Shown here: piece by piece, positions 15,392 through 23,102 of the stretch | Position numbering within the stretch: position 1 is the stretch's first letter | Layout: each line of letters starts with the position of its first letter | Assembly: GCA_045649505.1 (NCBI GenBank) | Contig: JAZRQA010000005.1 | Location: forward strand, 1 to 25,591 | Length of the DNA: 25,591 nucleotides | Direction: 5' to 3' | Source: SIG587 sp045649505 | GTDB lineage: Bacteria > Bacillota > Clostridia > Oscillospirales > Acutalibacteraceae | Position numbers and translations under genes: made by a program | Notes under the pieces: model-generated | Databases searched by the model: none | Told to the model about the DNA's origin: nothing | Seen by the model: the letters and a program-made list of their open reading frames with translations, nothing else

Positions 15392-15423
15392 ATATTTAAC
15401 TATTGATTAAAGGAAAAGGCAAT

Positions 15424-16146
15424 ATGAAGGAAATTTCAATATTATATTTACTTAAACTTTTAAAGAAGAATCTTTTGATAATTATTCTAAGTACGGTTGT
15501 TTTTGGTGCAGCCACTTTTTCGTACTGCCATTTTCTGGTATCCCCCAGATACAGTGCAACCGCTTCCATAATTATTTCCAACGGTACAATCATCAATTCA
15601 AGTAATACGTCGGGCGGCTCAGGCAAGGACCTTTCCTCCGATATTAACGCATCTATCGCTCTTGCGAAAAACTGTATTCCGTTGCTTCAAAGTCCCAGCG
15701 TTTATAAACTGATTGCTGCAGAAAGCAATATTGATGATTATAACAAAATCAGAAACTCCTTCAGAATTACAACTCGCAGTGATGATATGATGATTATCGA
15801 CGTCACCGCTACGGCAGGCAGTCCGAAAAAAGCAGTAGAACTTGTTAATAATTTTACTAAGGTCTGCCCGGAGTATATTTCAAACATTCTTAAAAATGCC
15901 CTTGCAAGTCCCTTCCTTGAGGCAGAAGGAGCCGTTCAGGTTGCTCCGAGAACTTCGACATCAACAATGGTCGGTGCCATAGTTGGATTTATTGTTTCCG
16001 TTCTTGTGTTCCTGATACTTGATATGTTTGATCAAACCATCCATACAGAGGATGATATTGCAGAACATTTCACAATGCCTATTATCGGTGTTATTCCCGA
16101 CTTTTTAACCGCACCTGCAGGAGGTTACAACGATGGCGACAACTAA
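15424..16146 (+). CDS. Wzz/CpsC-type polysaccharide chain-length and kinase-activator membrane protein
   Basis: 240 residues from the ATG at 15424 (preceded by AAGGAAAAGG; an in-frame TTG seven codons upstream is less likely). Membrane topology fits the Wzz/YveK/CpsC family: one helix at about 16-37, an extracytoplasmic region with a serine/glycine-rich stretch and the SPKKAVELVNNF segment, then a second helix at about 180-201. A short cytoplasmic tail follows. In Firmicutes this cytoplasmic end activates a separate BY-kinase encoded next door, which is the case here: the two genes overlap by 14 bases. The product presumably controls polymerisation or export of a capsule or exopolysaccharide, but no glycosyltransferase, polymerase or flippase gene is in the window. 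Confidence 0.88.
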   Translation: MKEISILYLLKLLKKNLLIIILSTVVFGAATFSYCHFLVSPRYSATASIIISNGTIINSSNTSGGSGKDLSSDINASIALAKNCIPLLQSPSVYKLIAAESNIDDYNKIRNSFRITTRSDDMMIIDVTATAGSPKKAVELVNNFTKVCPEYISNILKNALASPFLEAEGAVQVAPRTSTSTMVGAIVGFIVSVLVFLILDMFDQTIHTEDDIAEHFTMPIIGVIPDFLTAPAGGYNDGDN

Positions 16147-16837
16147 TAACGAAATTAAATCCACAAAAAGAATTCCCTTTGCGGTTGTTGAAGCATACAA
16201 GAGCGTTCGAACAAATCTGCTCTTTCTTCTTTCAGAAAATGACAGTAAGTCTATCACTGTTTCAAGTTCTTCGGGCGGTGAAGGTAAATCGACCACGGCA
16301 GTTAACCTTGCAATAGTTTGTTCTCAGCTTGGAAGTAGAGTACTTCTTATAGACGCCGATATGCGTCGCCCCTCTATTCACAGAAAAATGCATCTTTCTA
16401 ATGAACAGGGACTTTCAAGCGTTCTTGTTGATTTTTGTAAATTTGAAGACGCTTTGCATCACATTAACCCTTGTCTTGATATTCTTACTTCAGGTCCTAT
16501 GCCTCCTAACCCTTCTGAGTTACTTGGTAGTAATGCTTTAAAAGAGCTTGTTGAGAGGCTTCGCTCGGAATATGAATATATAATATTTGATACTCCACCT
16601 ATAAATGTTGTATCTGATGCGCTTGTTCTTTCCCCTAATTCTGATGGAATACTGCTTGTTATCAGGTCAAGAAAATCTACCTACCCTCAGATAAAACAGA
16701 CACTCGGTAAAATTGAACTTGCTGGAGTAAAGCTTCTCGGTACATTATTTAACGGTGCTGATGCTAAATCCCTTAAGAACTCATATTATTATATAAACAA
16801 GGGAAAAAAGAAAAAAAGAAGAAGAAAAAATAAATAA
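16133..16837 (+). CDS. CpsD/CapB-type bacterial tyrosine kinase (BY-kinase)
   Basis: 234 residues. Visible are Walker A SSSGGEGKSTT (45-55), Walker A' LLIDADMRRP (71-80) and Walker B IIFDTPP (150-156). The EAYKSVRTNL segment (20-29) is the helix that in BY-kinases mediates ring assembly. Autophosphorylation occurs on a C-terminal tyrosine cluster; here it is reduced to Y218-Y219-Y220, followed by a strongly basic tail of about a dozen mostly Lys/Arg residues. The ATG at 16133 has a perfect AGGAGG eight bases upstream inside the preceding gene, so translation is coupled with its membrane activator. Distinguished from MinD/ParA proteins by the A' motif and tyrosine tail. Confidence 0.91.
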   Translation: MATTNNEIKSTKRIPFAVVEAYKSVRTNLLFLLSENDSKSITVSSSSGGEGKSTTAVNLAIVCSQLGSRVLLIDADMRRPSIHRKMHLSNEQGLSSVLVDFCKFEDALHHINPCLDILTSGPMPPNPSELLGSNALKELVERLRSEYEYIIFDTPPINVVSDALVLSPNSDGILLVIRSRKSTYPQIKQTLGKIELAGVKLLGTLFNGADAKSLKNSYYYINKGKKKKRRRKNK

Positions 16838-16843
16838 TAACAA

Positions 16844-16876
16844 ATTACACCCGATAATATATTTATCGGGTGTAAT
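16844..16876 (+). terminator. Long perfect hairpin between the BY-kinase gene and pgeF
   Basis: A 14-bp perfect stem (16844-16857 with 16863-16876) with a 5-base loop, followed by CTTT and then directly by the AGGAG ribosome site of pgeF. It is very stable, but the U tract is short, so it may be a partial terminator or a structure next to the pgeF translation start. I see no separate pgeF promoter. Confidence 0.65.
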
Positions 16877-16890
16877 CTTTAGGAGTTTTT

Positions 16891-17718
16891 ATGCTTAAAA
16901 GTAATTCTCTTGCTGTTCATCAAAGCGGCGATTTATTTTACATCGGTTTTCCAAAGCTTGAAGCTACAGGTAAAATCAGGGTTGCCTTTACTACACGTAT
17001 GGGCGGTGTAAGCCGTGGGCAATATTCAAGTATGAATATGAGCACAACTAATGGCGACGATATAAACCTTGTAAAGGAAAACTACCGTATTATATGCTCT
17101 GCCTTAGGCATTGACTCAAAAAACGTTGTTTTAAGCCACCAAACTCATACCGATAATATACGCACTGTTACCGAAAAGGATCGCGGTAAAGGTCTTTACA
17201 GTGAGCGCGACTATGACAATGTTGATGCACTTATAACAAATATACCTGGTCTTGCTCTTGTGACCCAGTTTGCCGATTGCACTCCCCTCCTCTTTTTTGA
17301 CCACGTTAAAAACGTAATAGCCAATGTTCACTCAGGCTGGCGCGGTACAGTAAAGCAGATAGGTGCTAAGGCGGTTAAGCGTATGGTAGAGGAGTTAGAC
17401 TGCAGCCCTTCGGATATTATTGCCGCAATAGGCCCCTGTATCGGCAAATGCTGCTATGAGGTAGATACCCCTGTTTACAGCGAATTTGAGAAGGTTGCAG
17501 GGCTTGACCTTTCGGCAATATTTACTCAAAAAAGTGATGATAAATATATGCTTGACCTTTGGGAGGCTAACCGTCAGATACTCATAAATGCGGGCATCAA
17601 ACCCGAAAATATTGATGTTACCGACCTTTGCACCCACTGTCACAGCGAATATTTTCATTCCCACCGCGCAACAGGCGGTAAGCGCGGAAACCTTGCTGCA
17701 ATCATTTCTCTTGTGTAG
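16891..17718 (+). CDS. pgeF: PgeF / YlmD laccase-domain protein (polyphenol oxidase family)
   Basis: 275 residues of the Cu-oxidase_4/DUF152 family. Expected metal ligands are H86 (SHQTHTD), C130 (FADCTPLLF) and H147 (NVHSGWRGT). The LCTHCHSEYFHSHRATGGKRGN tail contributes the conserved arginine and glycine residues of the C-terminus. Family members include the human LACC1 domain and bacterial YlmD/YfiH, reported to have purine nucleoside phosphorylase and adenosine deaminase activity. E. coli PgeF clears wrongly built muropeptide precursors. Which activity matters here cannot be read. Ribosome site AGGAG lies five bases before the ATG. It follows a strong hairpin and ends at an AT-rich terminator. 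Confidence 0.92.
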   Translation: MLKSNSLAVHQSGDLFYIGFPKLEATGKIRVAFTTRMGGVSRGQYSSMNMSTTNGDDINLVKENYRIICSALGIDSKNVVLSHQTHTDNIRTVTEKDRGKGLYSERDYDNVDALITNIPGLALVTQFADCTPLLFFDHVKNVIANVHSGWRGTVKQIGAKAVKRMVEELDCSPSDIIAAIGPCIGKCCYEVDTPVYSEFEKVAGLDLSAIFTQKSDDKYMLDLWEANRQILINAGIKPENIDVTDLCTHCHSEYFHSHRATGGKRGNLAAIISLV

Positions 17719-17746
17719 AAGTTCAAAAAGACAACCAAAACCCTAC

Positions 17747-17782
17747 AAAAAATTCATTTTTTTAACAAAAATGAATTTTTTT
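17747..17782 (+). terminator. AT-rich intrinsic terminator after pgeF
   Basis: A 15-bp stem (17747-17761 with 17767-17781) and a 5-base loop end in a run of T residues up to 17782. It is largely A-U but perfectly paired. It separates pgeF from the ABC transporter promoter. Confidence 0.8.
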
Positions 17783-17794
17783 GTGAAAAAACAC

Positions 17795-17823
17795 TTTACT
17801 TCGATAAAGAGATGAAGTATAAT
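17795..17823 (+). promoter_or_regulatory. Promoter of the amino acid ABC transporter operon
   Basis: -35 TTTACT (17795-17800) and a perfect -10 TATAAT (17818-17823) with a 17-base spacer, giving a leader of about 27 bases. There is no room for a riboswitch or T-box, so any control must act at the promoter. Confidence 0.8.
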
Positions 17824-17856
17824 GCAACTATACCATTAAAAAAGGAGTAAATTGAA

Positions 17857-18639
17857 ATGAAAAAATTATTAGCACTTTTACTTAGCGTTATGCTCATCTG
17901 CTGTGTTTTCGCAGGTTGTGGAGCTAAAGAAACCGTTGTTGTTGGCTACACAATTTATGAGCCAATGAACTATCTAGATGAAAACGGAAAACTTATTGGC
18001 TTTGATACCGAACTTGCCGAAGCAGTTTTTAAAGGATTAGGCTATAAAGTTGTATTCAAGGAAATCGACTGGAAAGCCAAGTACACCGAGCTTGATTCAG
18101 GAACCATTAACTGCATTTGGAACGGATTTACCGCAAACGCCGCTGATGATGACGGAATTCAGCGTTCTGAAAAGGTTGACTTCTCCTACAATTATATGGA
18201 GAATCTTCAGGTGGTTGTTGCAAAAACTGATTCAGGAATTGCTACCAAAGCAGATCTTAACGGAAAAATTGCCGATGCTGAAATCGGTTCTGCAGGTGAA
18301 ACCTATGCAAAAGACTTTGAAGGCATTAAGTTTAAGGGCGCTATAAAACAGACCGACTGTCTCCTTTCTGTAAAATCAGGTAATGCCGACTTTGCAGTAG
18401 TTGATGCTCAGCTCGCAAAAAGTTATTGCGGTAAGGGTGACTATGCTAATCTTGCAGTAATTGATGCTCTTACAAGTGATGTAGAATACTATGCAATCGG
18501 TTTCAAAAAAGGCAGTGAGCTTACCGCTAAGGTAAATGAGCAGCTTGAAAAACTTGCTGCAGATGGAACTCTTGCAAAACTTGGTGAAAAATACAATGTT
18601 GCTACTTCCATTCTTACAGATTTCTCAAATCAGAAATAA
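17857..18639 (+). CDS. Amino acid ABC transporter, substrate-binding lipoprotein
   Basis: 260 residues. The lipoprotein signal (KK, hydrophobic core, VFAGC with the lipidated C21) anchors it outside the membrane. The mature part is a type II periplasmic-binding fold of the HisJ/GlnH family (SBP_bac_3). It carries YEPMNYLDENGKLIGFDTELAEAV near the N-terminus and a DAEIGSAGETYA hinge-region motif. The acidic/polar pocket and GlnH-like length suggest a polar amino acid or cystine ligand; the exact ligand cannot be read. Ribosome site AAGGAG. First gene of a three-component importer: the permease starts 24 bases later. Confidence 0.93.
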   Translation: MKKLLALLLSVMLICCVFAGCGAKETVVVGYTIYEPMNYLDENGKLIGFDTELAEAVFKGLGYKVVFKEIDWKAKYTELDSGTINCIWNGFTANAADDDGIQRSEKVDFSYNYMENLQVVVAKTDSGIATKADLNGKIADAEIGSAGETYAKDFEGIKFKGAIKQTDCLLSVKSGNADFAVVDAQLAKSYCGKGDYANLAVIDALTSDVEYYAIGFKKGSELTAKVNEQLEKLAADGTLAKLGEKYNVATSILTDFSNQK

Positions 18640-18662
18640 TTAAATATATCGGAGAATTTTAA

Positions 18663-19358
18663 ATGCCATTTTTAGAAGTTGTATATTTTTTATTTGACGG
18701 CTTTAAAATATCATTGCTAATCTTTGCGGTGACGCTGCTTTGCGGCGCACCGCTTGGTTTGCCTATAGCCTTTTGTTCTATGAGCAAATTTAAGGTTGTC
18801 AAAGCTATTTCTCGCATATTTGTTTGGATAGTAAGAGGCGTTCCTCTTATGCTCCAGATTTTTATTATCTACTATGTTCCTCCTCTGCTCTTTGGAGTTA
18901 ATATTTGGAGAGATTTGAATTTGTTTTTTACAACAGGAAACACCCTATCATATGGCGGAAGTGTAATTGCCGTTTTGATAGCATTTGTTATTAACTATGC
19001 CTGTTATTTTTCAGAAATATATAGAGGCGGTATTGAAAGCATATCTAAAGGTCAATATGAGGCCGGTTATGTTTTAGGCCTTACTAAATCACAGGTGTTC
19101 AAAAAGATTGTTTTAAAACAGGTTGTTAAAAGAATCGTTCCGCCCATGTCCAACGAAATTATAACACTTATTAAAGACACTGCCCTTGCTAACTGTATTA
19201 TGGTTGGAGAAATTATTTATAAGGCAAATATCCTTGCCGCCGACAAGGCTCTTATATGGCCATTGTTTTTTACAGGTGTTTTCTATTTAATTTTTGTTGG
19301 AATTTTAACTATTGTTCTTGGCAAAGTCGAACATAAACTCAGTTATTTCAGGAGTTAG
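18663..19358 (+). CDS. Amino acid ABC transporter, permease (HisM/GlnP type)
   Basis: 231 residues with about five membrane helices (around 12-38, 52-78, 98-118, 176-192 and 200-222). The EAA coupling loop YEAGYVLGLTKSQVFKKIVL (132-151) contacts the ATPase. The RGVPLMLQIFIIYY segment (58-71) is typical of the polar amino acid permease family. Only one permease gene is present, so it should act as a homodimer. A longer extracytoplasmic loop (about 73-98) is seen compared with minimal GlnP permeases. ATG preceded by GGAG; ATPase gene follows after 3 bases. Confidence 0.93.
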   Translation: MPFLEVVYFLFDGFKISLLIFAVTLLCGAPLGLPIAFCSMSKFKVVKAISRIFVWIVRGVPLMLQIFIIYYVPPLLFGVNIWRDLNLFFTTGNTLSYGGSVIAVLIAFVINYACYFSEIYRGGIESISKGQYEAGYVLGLTKSQVFKKIVLKQVVKRIVPPMSNEIITLIKDTALANCIMVGEIIYKANILAADKALIWPLFFTGVFYLIFVGILTIVLGKVEHKLSYFRS

Positions 19359-19361
19359 AAT

Positions 19362-20120
19362 ATGGCAGTATTAGAAGTTAAAAACATACAAAAAAATTTC
19401 GGTAAGGTCGAGGTTTTAAAGGGCATTGATTTTTCTCTAAAAAAGGGCGAAGTTCTTGCAATTATCGGTTCTTCAGGAAGCGGTAAAACAACCCTTCTGC
19501 GTTGCCTTAACTTTTTAGAAATTCCTGATGTTGGTGCTATCACCGTTGATGGAAAAACTCTTTATGATAGCGAAAATAAAGCCACGCTAAATGATGAGGC
19601 TATAAGACAAAACCGTTTGCACTTTGGTCTTGTTTTCCAAAATTTCAACCTTTTCCCTCAATATACGGTGCTTGAAAATGTCACCCTTGCCCCTACCCTT
19701 TTAAAAACTAATACGAATGAAAATATAATGAACAAGGCACTTGAGTTAATTGAAAAAGTAGGTCTTTCAGATAAGCTTAAGGCCTATCCTTGTGAGCTTT
19801 CGGGCGGTCAACAGCAGCGTGTTGCTATTGCTCGCGCCCTTGCAATGAATCCCCATATCTTGTGCTTTGATGAACCAACAAGCGCTCTTGACCCTGAACT
19901 AACAGGTGAGGTTTTAAAGGTAATTAAATCCCTCAAATCCGGCGACAATACAATGATTGTTGTTACCCATGAAATGGAGTTTGCAAAAAATGTTGCCGAT
20001 AAGGTAATCTTCATGGCAGACGGTGTTATTGAAGAAGAAGGCACGCCTGAGGAGGTTTTTGACAACCCGAAAAGCGAAAAAACCAAAGCATTTTTACAAA
20101 AATCTCTTGAGGAGTTTTAA
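19362..20120 (+). CDS. Amino acid ABC transporter, ATP-binding protein (GlnQ type)
   Basis: 252 residues with a full set of ABC motifs: Walker A GSSGSGKTT (36-44), Q-loop VFQNFNLFP (91-99), signature LSGGQQQR (146-153), Walker B ILCFDE (166-171), D-loop SALDP and switch H203 in VTHEMEFA. The segment at about residues 66-86 (LYDSENKATLND...) is the insertion common in polar amino acid ATPases. It should bind the cytoplasmic loops of the permease next door and power import. Ribosome site CAGGAG overlaps the permease end. The TrpR-like gene starts five bases after its stop. Confidence 0.95.
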   Translation: MAVLEVKNIQKNFGKVEVLKGIDFSLKKGEVLAIIGSSGSGKTTLLRCLNFLEIPDVGAITVDGKTLYDSENKATLNDEAIRQNRLHFGLVFQNFNLFPQYTVLENVTLAPTLLKTNTNENIMNKALELIEKVGLSDKLKAYPCELSGGQQQRVAIARALAMNPHILCFDEPTSALDPELTGEVLKVIKSLKSGDNTMIVVTHEMEFAKNVADKVIFMADGVIEEEGTPEEVFDNPKSEKTKAFLQKSLEEF

Positions 20121-20125
20121 GAATT

Positions 20126-20398
20126 ATGAGTAAAATTTCAGGCGAGATGATAACCGAGCTTTATGAGCTTATTTTAAGCCTTGAGAGTGTGCAAGACTGC
20201 GAGGAGCTTTTCGGCGACCTTTGTACTATGAAGGAAATTGAGCAGATGGCACAGCGCGTTCGCGCCGCAAAGCTTTTGCTTGAAAAGAAAACCTACAGCA
20301 CAGTAATTGAACAAACCGATATTTCGTCTGCAACCTTAAGTCGTGTTTCCCGATGTGTTCAATATGGAAAGGGCTATTCAAAGTTTATAAAAAAATAA
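20126..20398 (+). CDS. yerC: YerC/YecD family TrpR-related DNA-binding protein
   Basis: A 90-residue all-helical protein of the TrpR-like YerC/YecD family. Features are the N-terminal LYELILSLESVQDCEELFGDLCT helices and the helix-turn-helix part with MKEIEQMAQRVRAAKLLL and YSTVIEQTDISSATLSRVSRCVQYG (about 33-80), whose SSATLSRVSR is the likely recognition helix. TrpR itself senses tryptophan, but the ligand of YerC proteins is not established to my knowledge. It is the last gene of the amino acid transporter operon, five bases after the ATPase, with GAGGAG as ribosome site. It may regulate this operon, which is inference. It ends at a strong shared terminator. Confidence 0.92.
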   Translation: MSKISGEMITELYELILSLESVQDCEELFGDLCTMKEIEQMAQRVRAAKLLLEKKTYSTVIEQTDISSATLSRVSRCVQYGKGYSKFIKK

Positions 20399-20433
20399 AT
20401 TAAAGCACCCGAAAGGGTGCTTTAATTTATTTT
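20392..20433. terminator. Bidirectional terminator between yerC and ispH-rpsA
   Basis: A 19-bp perfect stem with a GAAA loop on the + strand (20392-20410 with 20415-20433). Flanking A/T runs give U-rich ends in both directions. It lies between two convergent genes and overlaps the yerC stop region, serving both. Confidence 0.93.
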
Positions 20434-20443
20434 AGATTATCAA

Positions 20444-22489
20444 TTATTCTGCAACAGCCTCATTTGCAGCTTCTTCTACAGGAGCGGCTTCTTCAGCTAC
20501 ATCCTGTGCCTCGTCAGCCTCCTCAACGGCAGGCTCTTCGGGCAGAAGCTCACGAATAGAAAGGCTTACGCGTTTTTTCTCATCGTCGATAGCAATAATC
20601 TTAGCCTCAATCTCCTGACCTACAGTCAGCTCATCCTGCGGCTTAGCAACATGCTTGTTAGCTATCTGAGATATATGGATAAGACCGTCAACACCCGGAA
20701 TGATGCGAGCAAAGGCACCATAGGTAGTCATACTTACGATGGTAACCTTAGCAACATCGCCAACTGCGTATTCATTGTTAAAGAGTACCCAAGGATTTTC
20801 CTCAGCCTTTTTGTAGCCAAGAGAGATTTTTCTCTTCTCGGTATCAATAGCCTTTACATAAACCTCAACAGTATCTCCTACAAGAACAACCTCGCTGGGG
20901 TTTTTGATACGCTGCCAAGAAAGTTCGGAGATGTGAACCATTCCGTCAACACCACCGATATCAACGAATGCACCGTAACCTGTGATAGACTTAACGGTAC
21001 CTGTGAAACGATCACCTACTGCGATGCTCTCCCAAATTTTTGCCTCAGCTTCCTTACGTTGCTCGCGAAGAACGCTGCGGATAGAGCCAACAGGTCTGCG
21101 ACCACGGCCAATTTCAATAATACGGAACTGAACCTCCTTACCCTTTAAGTCCTCTAAAGAATCACTTCTTGATGCAGTTGCCTGAGAAGCGGGAATGAAA
21201 ATACGAATGCCGTTTACATAGGCAACAACGCCGCCGTTAATAATATCTTTAACGGTGCCTGTAAGAATCTCACCAGACTCCTTGGCGGCTACTATATTAT
21301 CCCAACCGGCGTTTTTGTCATAACGGCGTTTGGACAACATAGCGGTTCCTTCCTGATCGTTGATCTTCATAATAATAAGATTAAGCTTGTCTCCAACCTT
21401 AACCTCATCCATCAGGTTGACGTTGTCATAGGAATACTCGTCAGCCGACACATAGCCTGCAAGGCCTCTGCCGATGTCCACCTGAATTTCAGTAGGAGTA
21501 ACGGCAAGAACTACACCACAAACCTTCTGGTCGCCTGTCAATCCGCTAAGGGAAGCCTCAAATGCTTCCTCATCCGTCATTTCCTCAAAACTTTTCTGAA
21601 CAGTTAAACTATCCTCCATCTGTTCATCTACCGGTTGTAAATTTTCCGACATGGTTTTAATAACCTCCTTTATTATACCCGCCGGAGTAGAAGCACCGGC
21701 GACAACTCCGACCCTGTTACATTCTTTAAAGAGTGACGGCTGAAGTTCAGCCGCAGTCTCTACAAGAATTGTATTAGGGCAATGCGCGCTACAGACAGCG
21801 AACAGTTTAGCGGTATTCGAGCTGTGACGACCGCCTATGACAATCATCCCGTCACTGCTGGATGCTAACTGTTGCGCCTCCTGTTGTCGCAAGGAAGTTG
21901 CATTACATATTGTATCAAAAATTATGGGGTTTGTACATACTTTTTTTAAATTTTTTTGACATTCGTCCCATATTTTTGCGTGAAAAGTGGTCTGAGAGAC
22001 CGCAATTACGGTTTTTTTTGCAAAATTATTGTTATTTATCAGTATATCATCAAGTTCTTTTGTATTTTTAAAAACAAAATAAGGAACACTTATATGTCCG
22101 ATTATACCCTTTACCTCCTGATGATTGACATCTCCGGCAATTAGTATAACAGTATTATCGTCTTTATATTTAGATACTATTCTGTGAATTTTTGCAACGA
22201 AAGGACAGGTGGCATCGGCAATTTCGATTTGCGCAGCGGCTAAATTATCATAGACATTTTTTCCTACTCCGTGGGAACGAATAACCATAACCTCACCTTT
22301 TTTTGCCTGTTCCTCGGTTTCAGCAATACGCACTCCCCTATCCTCAAGCTCTTTAACAAGCTGAGGGTTGTGAATTATCGGACCCAATGTACAAACCTGC
22401 TTACCTTCGTCAAGCAAGGAATATACCATATTTACCGCTCTGTCTACGCCAAAGCAAAAACCCGCAGTTTTAGCTAATGTAAGTTCCAT
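20444..22489 (-). CDS. ispH-rpsA: Fused HMBPP reductase (IspH) and ribosomal protein S1
   Basis: 681 residues. Residues 1-281 are IspH, the [4Fe-4S] enzyme making IPP and DMAPP in the last step of the MEP pathway. Cluster cysteines are C12 (AGFCFGV), C95 (ADATCPFV) and C195 (TICNATS); E125 in the NHQEV motif is the catalytic glutamate. After a linker (282-320) come four S1 RNA-binding repeats at about 322-388, 405-475, 490-560 and 575-645, the last two with the classic GYGAFVDIGGVDGMVHISEL and TYGAFARIIPGVDGLIHISQI patterns. An acidic Glu/Ala tail (650-681) follows. The fusion is known from Clostridia and is not an assembly error: no stop or frameshift lies at the joint. It overlaps plsC by 20 bases; AAGGG precedes the ATG. 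Confidence 0.95.
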   Translation of the reverse strand: MELTLAKTAGFCFGVDRAVNMVYSLLDEGKQVCTLGPIIHNPQLVKELEDRGVRIAETEEQAKKGEVMVIRSHGVGKNVYDNLAAAQIEIADATCPFVAKIHRIVSKYKDDNTVILIAGDVNHQEVKGIIGHISVPYFVFKNTKELDDILINNNNFAKKTVIAVSQTTFHAKIWDECQKNLKKVCTNPIIFDTICNATSLRQQEAQQLASSSDGMIVIGGRHSSNTAKLFAVCSAHCPNTILVETAAELQPSLFKECNRVGVVAGASTPAGIIKEVIKTMSENLQPVDEQMEDSLTVQKSFEEMTDEEAFEASLSGLTGDQKVCGVVLAVTPTEIQVDIGRGLAGYVSADEYSYDNVNLMDEVKVGDKLNLIIMKINDQEGTAMLSKRRYDKNAGWDNIVAAKESGEILTGTVKDIINGGVVAYVNGIRIFIPASQATASRSDSLEDLKGKEVQFRIIEIGRGRRPVGSIRSVLREQRKEAEAKIWESIAVGDRFTGTVKSITGYGAFVDIGGVDGMVHISELSWQRIKNPSEVVLVGDTVEVYVKAIDTEKRKISLGYKKAEENPWVLFNNEYAVGDVAKVTIVSMTTYGAFARIIPGVDGLIHISQIANKHVAKPQDELTVGQEIEAKIIAIDDEKKRVSLSIRELLPEEPAVEEADEAQDVAEEAAPVEEAANEAVAE

Positions 22490-23099
22490 TATGCCCTTTC
22501 TCCCACAGTTGCGTTATTTTTTCCATTATATACTCACTAGAATAGCGAAGTGCACTTTTTTTTGCGCCTTCCTGCGCATCAAGTCCCAACTCCTCAAAAG
22601 TTATAATATTACCGAAGCGAATGGTTGTTTTGGAGAAAAGATGCAGTTTGCCGTCACGGTATATTGCAGCGGGAAGAATATTTGCCTTTGTGTGTGCGGC
22701 AATCATAGCTACGCCTGCCTTGGCCTTTTTAGGCGCACCGCCATCAGAATTGCGAGTACCCTCAGGAAATATTCCCATAATAGAGCCTCTCTCAATTATT
22801 TCAACCGCACTTCGCATTGCACTTGTATCTCCTGTGCCGCGATTAACGGCAAAAGCACCGAGTTTACCCAAAAACCAACCCACAAATTTGTTTTTAAAAA
22901 GCTCTGCCTTAGACATAAAATGAATCTGTCTGGGACAAAAAATTCCAATGAAAATTGGGTCGGTAAAGGATATATGGTTGCAGCAGAGAATAACGGCATT
23001 ATCCTTGGGAATATTTTCAATGCCCTGCACCTTTACTCTGAAAAGAGTTCTAAATATTACGGCAACTATTGCTCGCATAACTGCATAAAATTTACTCAT
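22470..23099 (-). CDS. plsC: 1-acyl-sn-glycerol-3-phosphate acyltransferase
   Basis: 209 residues. Acylates lysophosphatidic acid to phosphatidic acid at the membrane. The HX4D catalytic motif is NHISFTD (H42, D47); the acceptor-binding motif is FPEGTRN (111-117); the KAKAGVAMIA segment follows. An N-terminal hydrophobic segment (about 5-20) probably anchors it in the membrane. Three bases separate it from cmk and its 3' end overlaps ispH-rpsA by 20 bases, so the three are one operon. The order cmk-plsC-ispH-rpsA is a familiar clostridial arrangement. Ribosome site AGGTG lies in the cmk end. Confidence 0.93.
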   Translation of the reverse strand: MSKFYAVMRAIVAVIFRTLFRVKVQGIENIPKDNAVILCCNHISFTDPIFIGIFCPRQIHFMSKAELFKNKFVGWFLGKLGAFAVNRGTGDTSAMRSAVEIIERGSIMGIFPEGTRNSDGGAPKKAKAGVAMIAAHTKANILPAAIYRDGKLHLFSKTTIRFGNIITFEELGLDAQEGAKKSALRYSSEYIMEKITQLWEKGHNGTYIS

Positions 23100-23102
23100 T
23101 TT

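Noticed and set aside
20651..21148. A 165-codon + strand open frame opposite the S1 repeats
   Set aside because: Fully antisense to conserved S1 domains; no recognisable domain or start signal.
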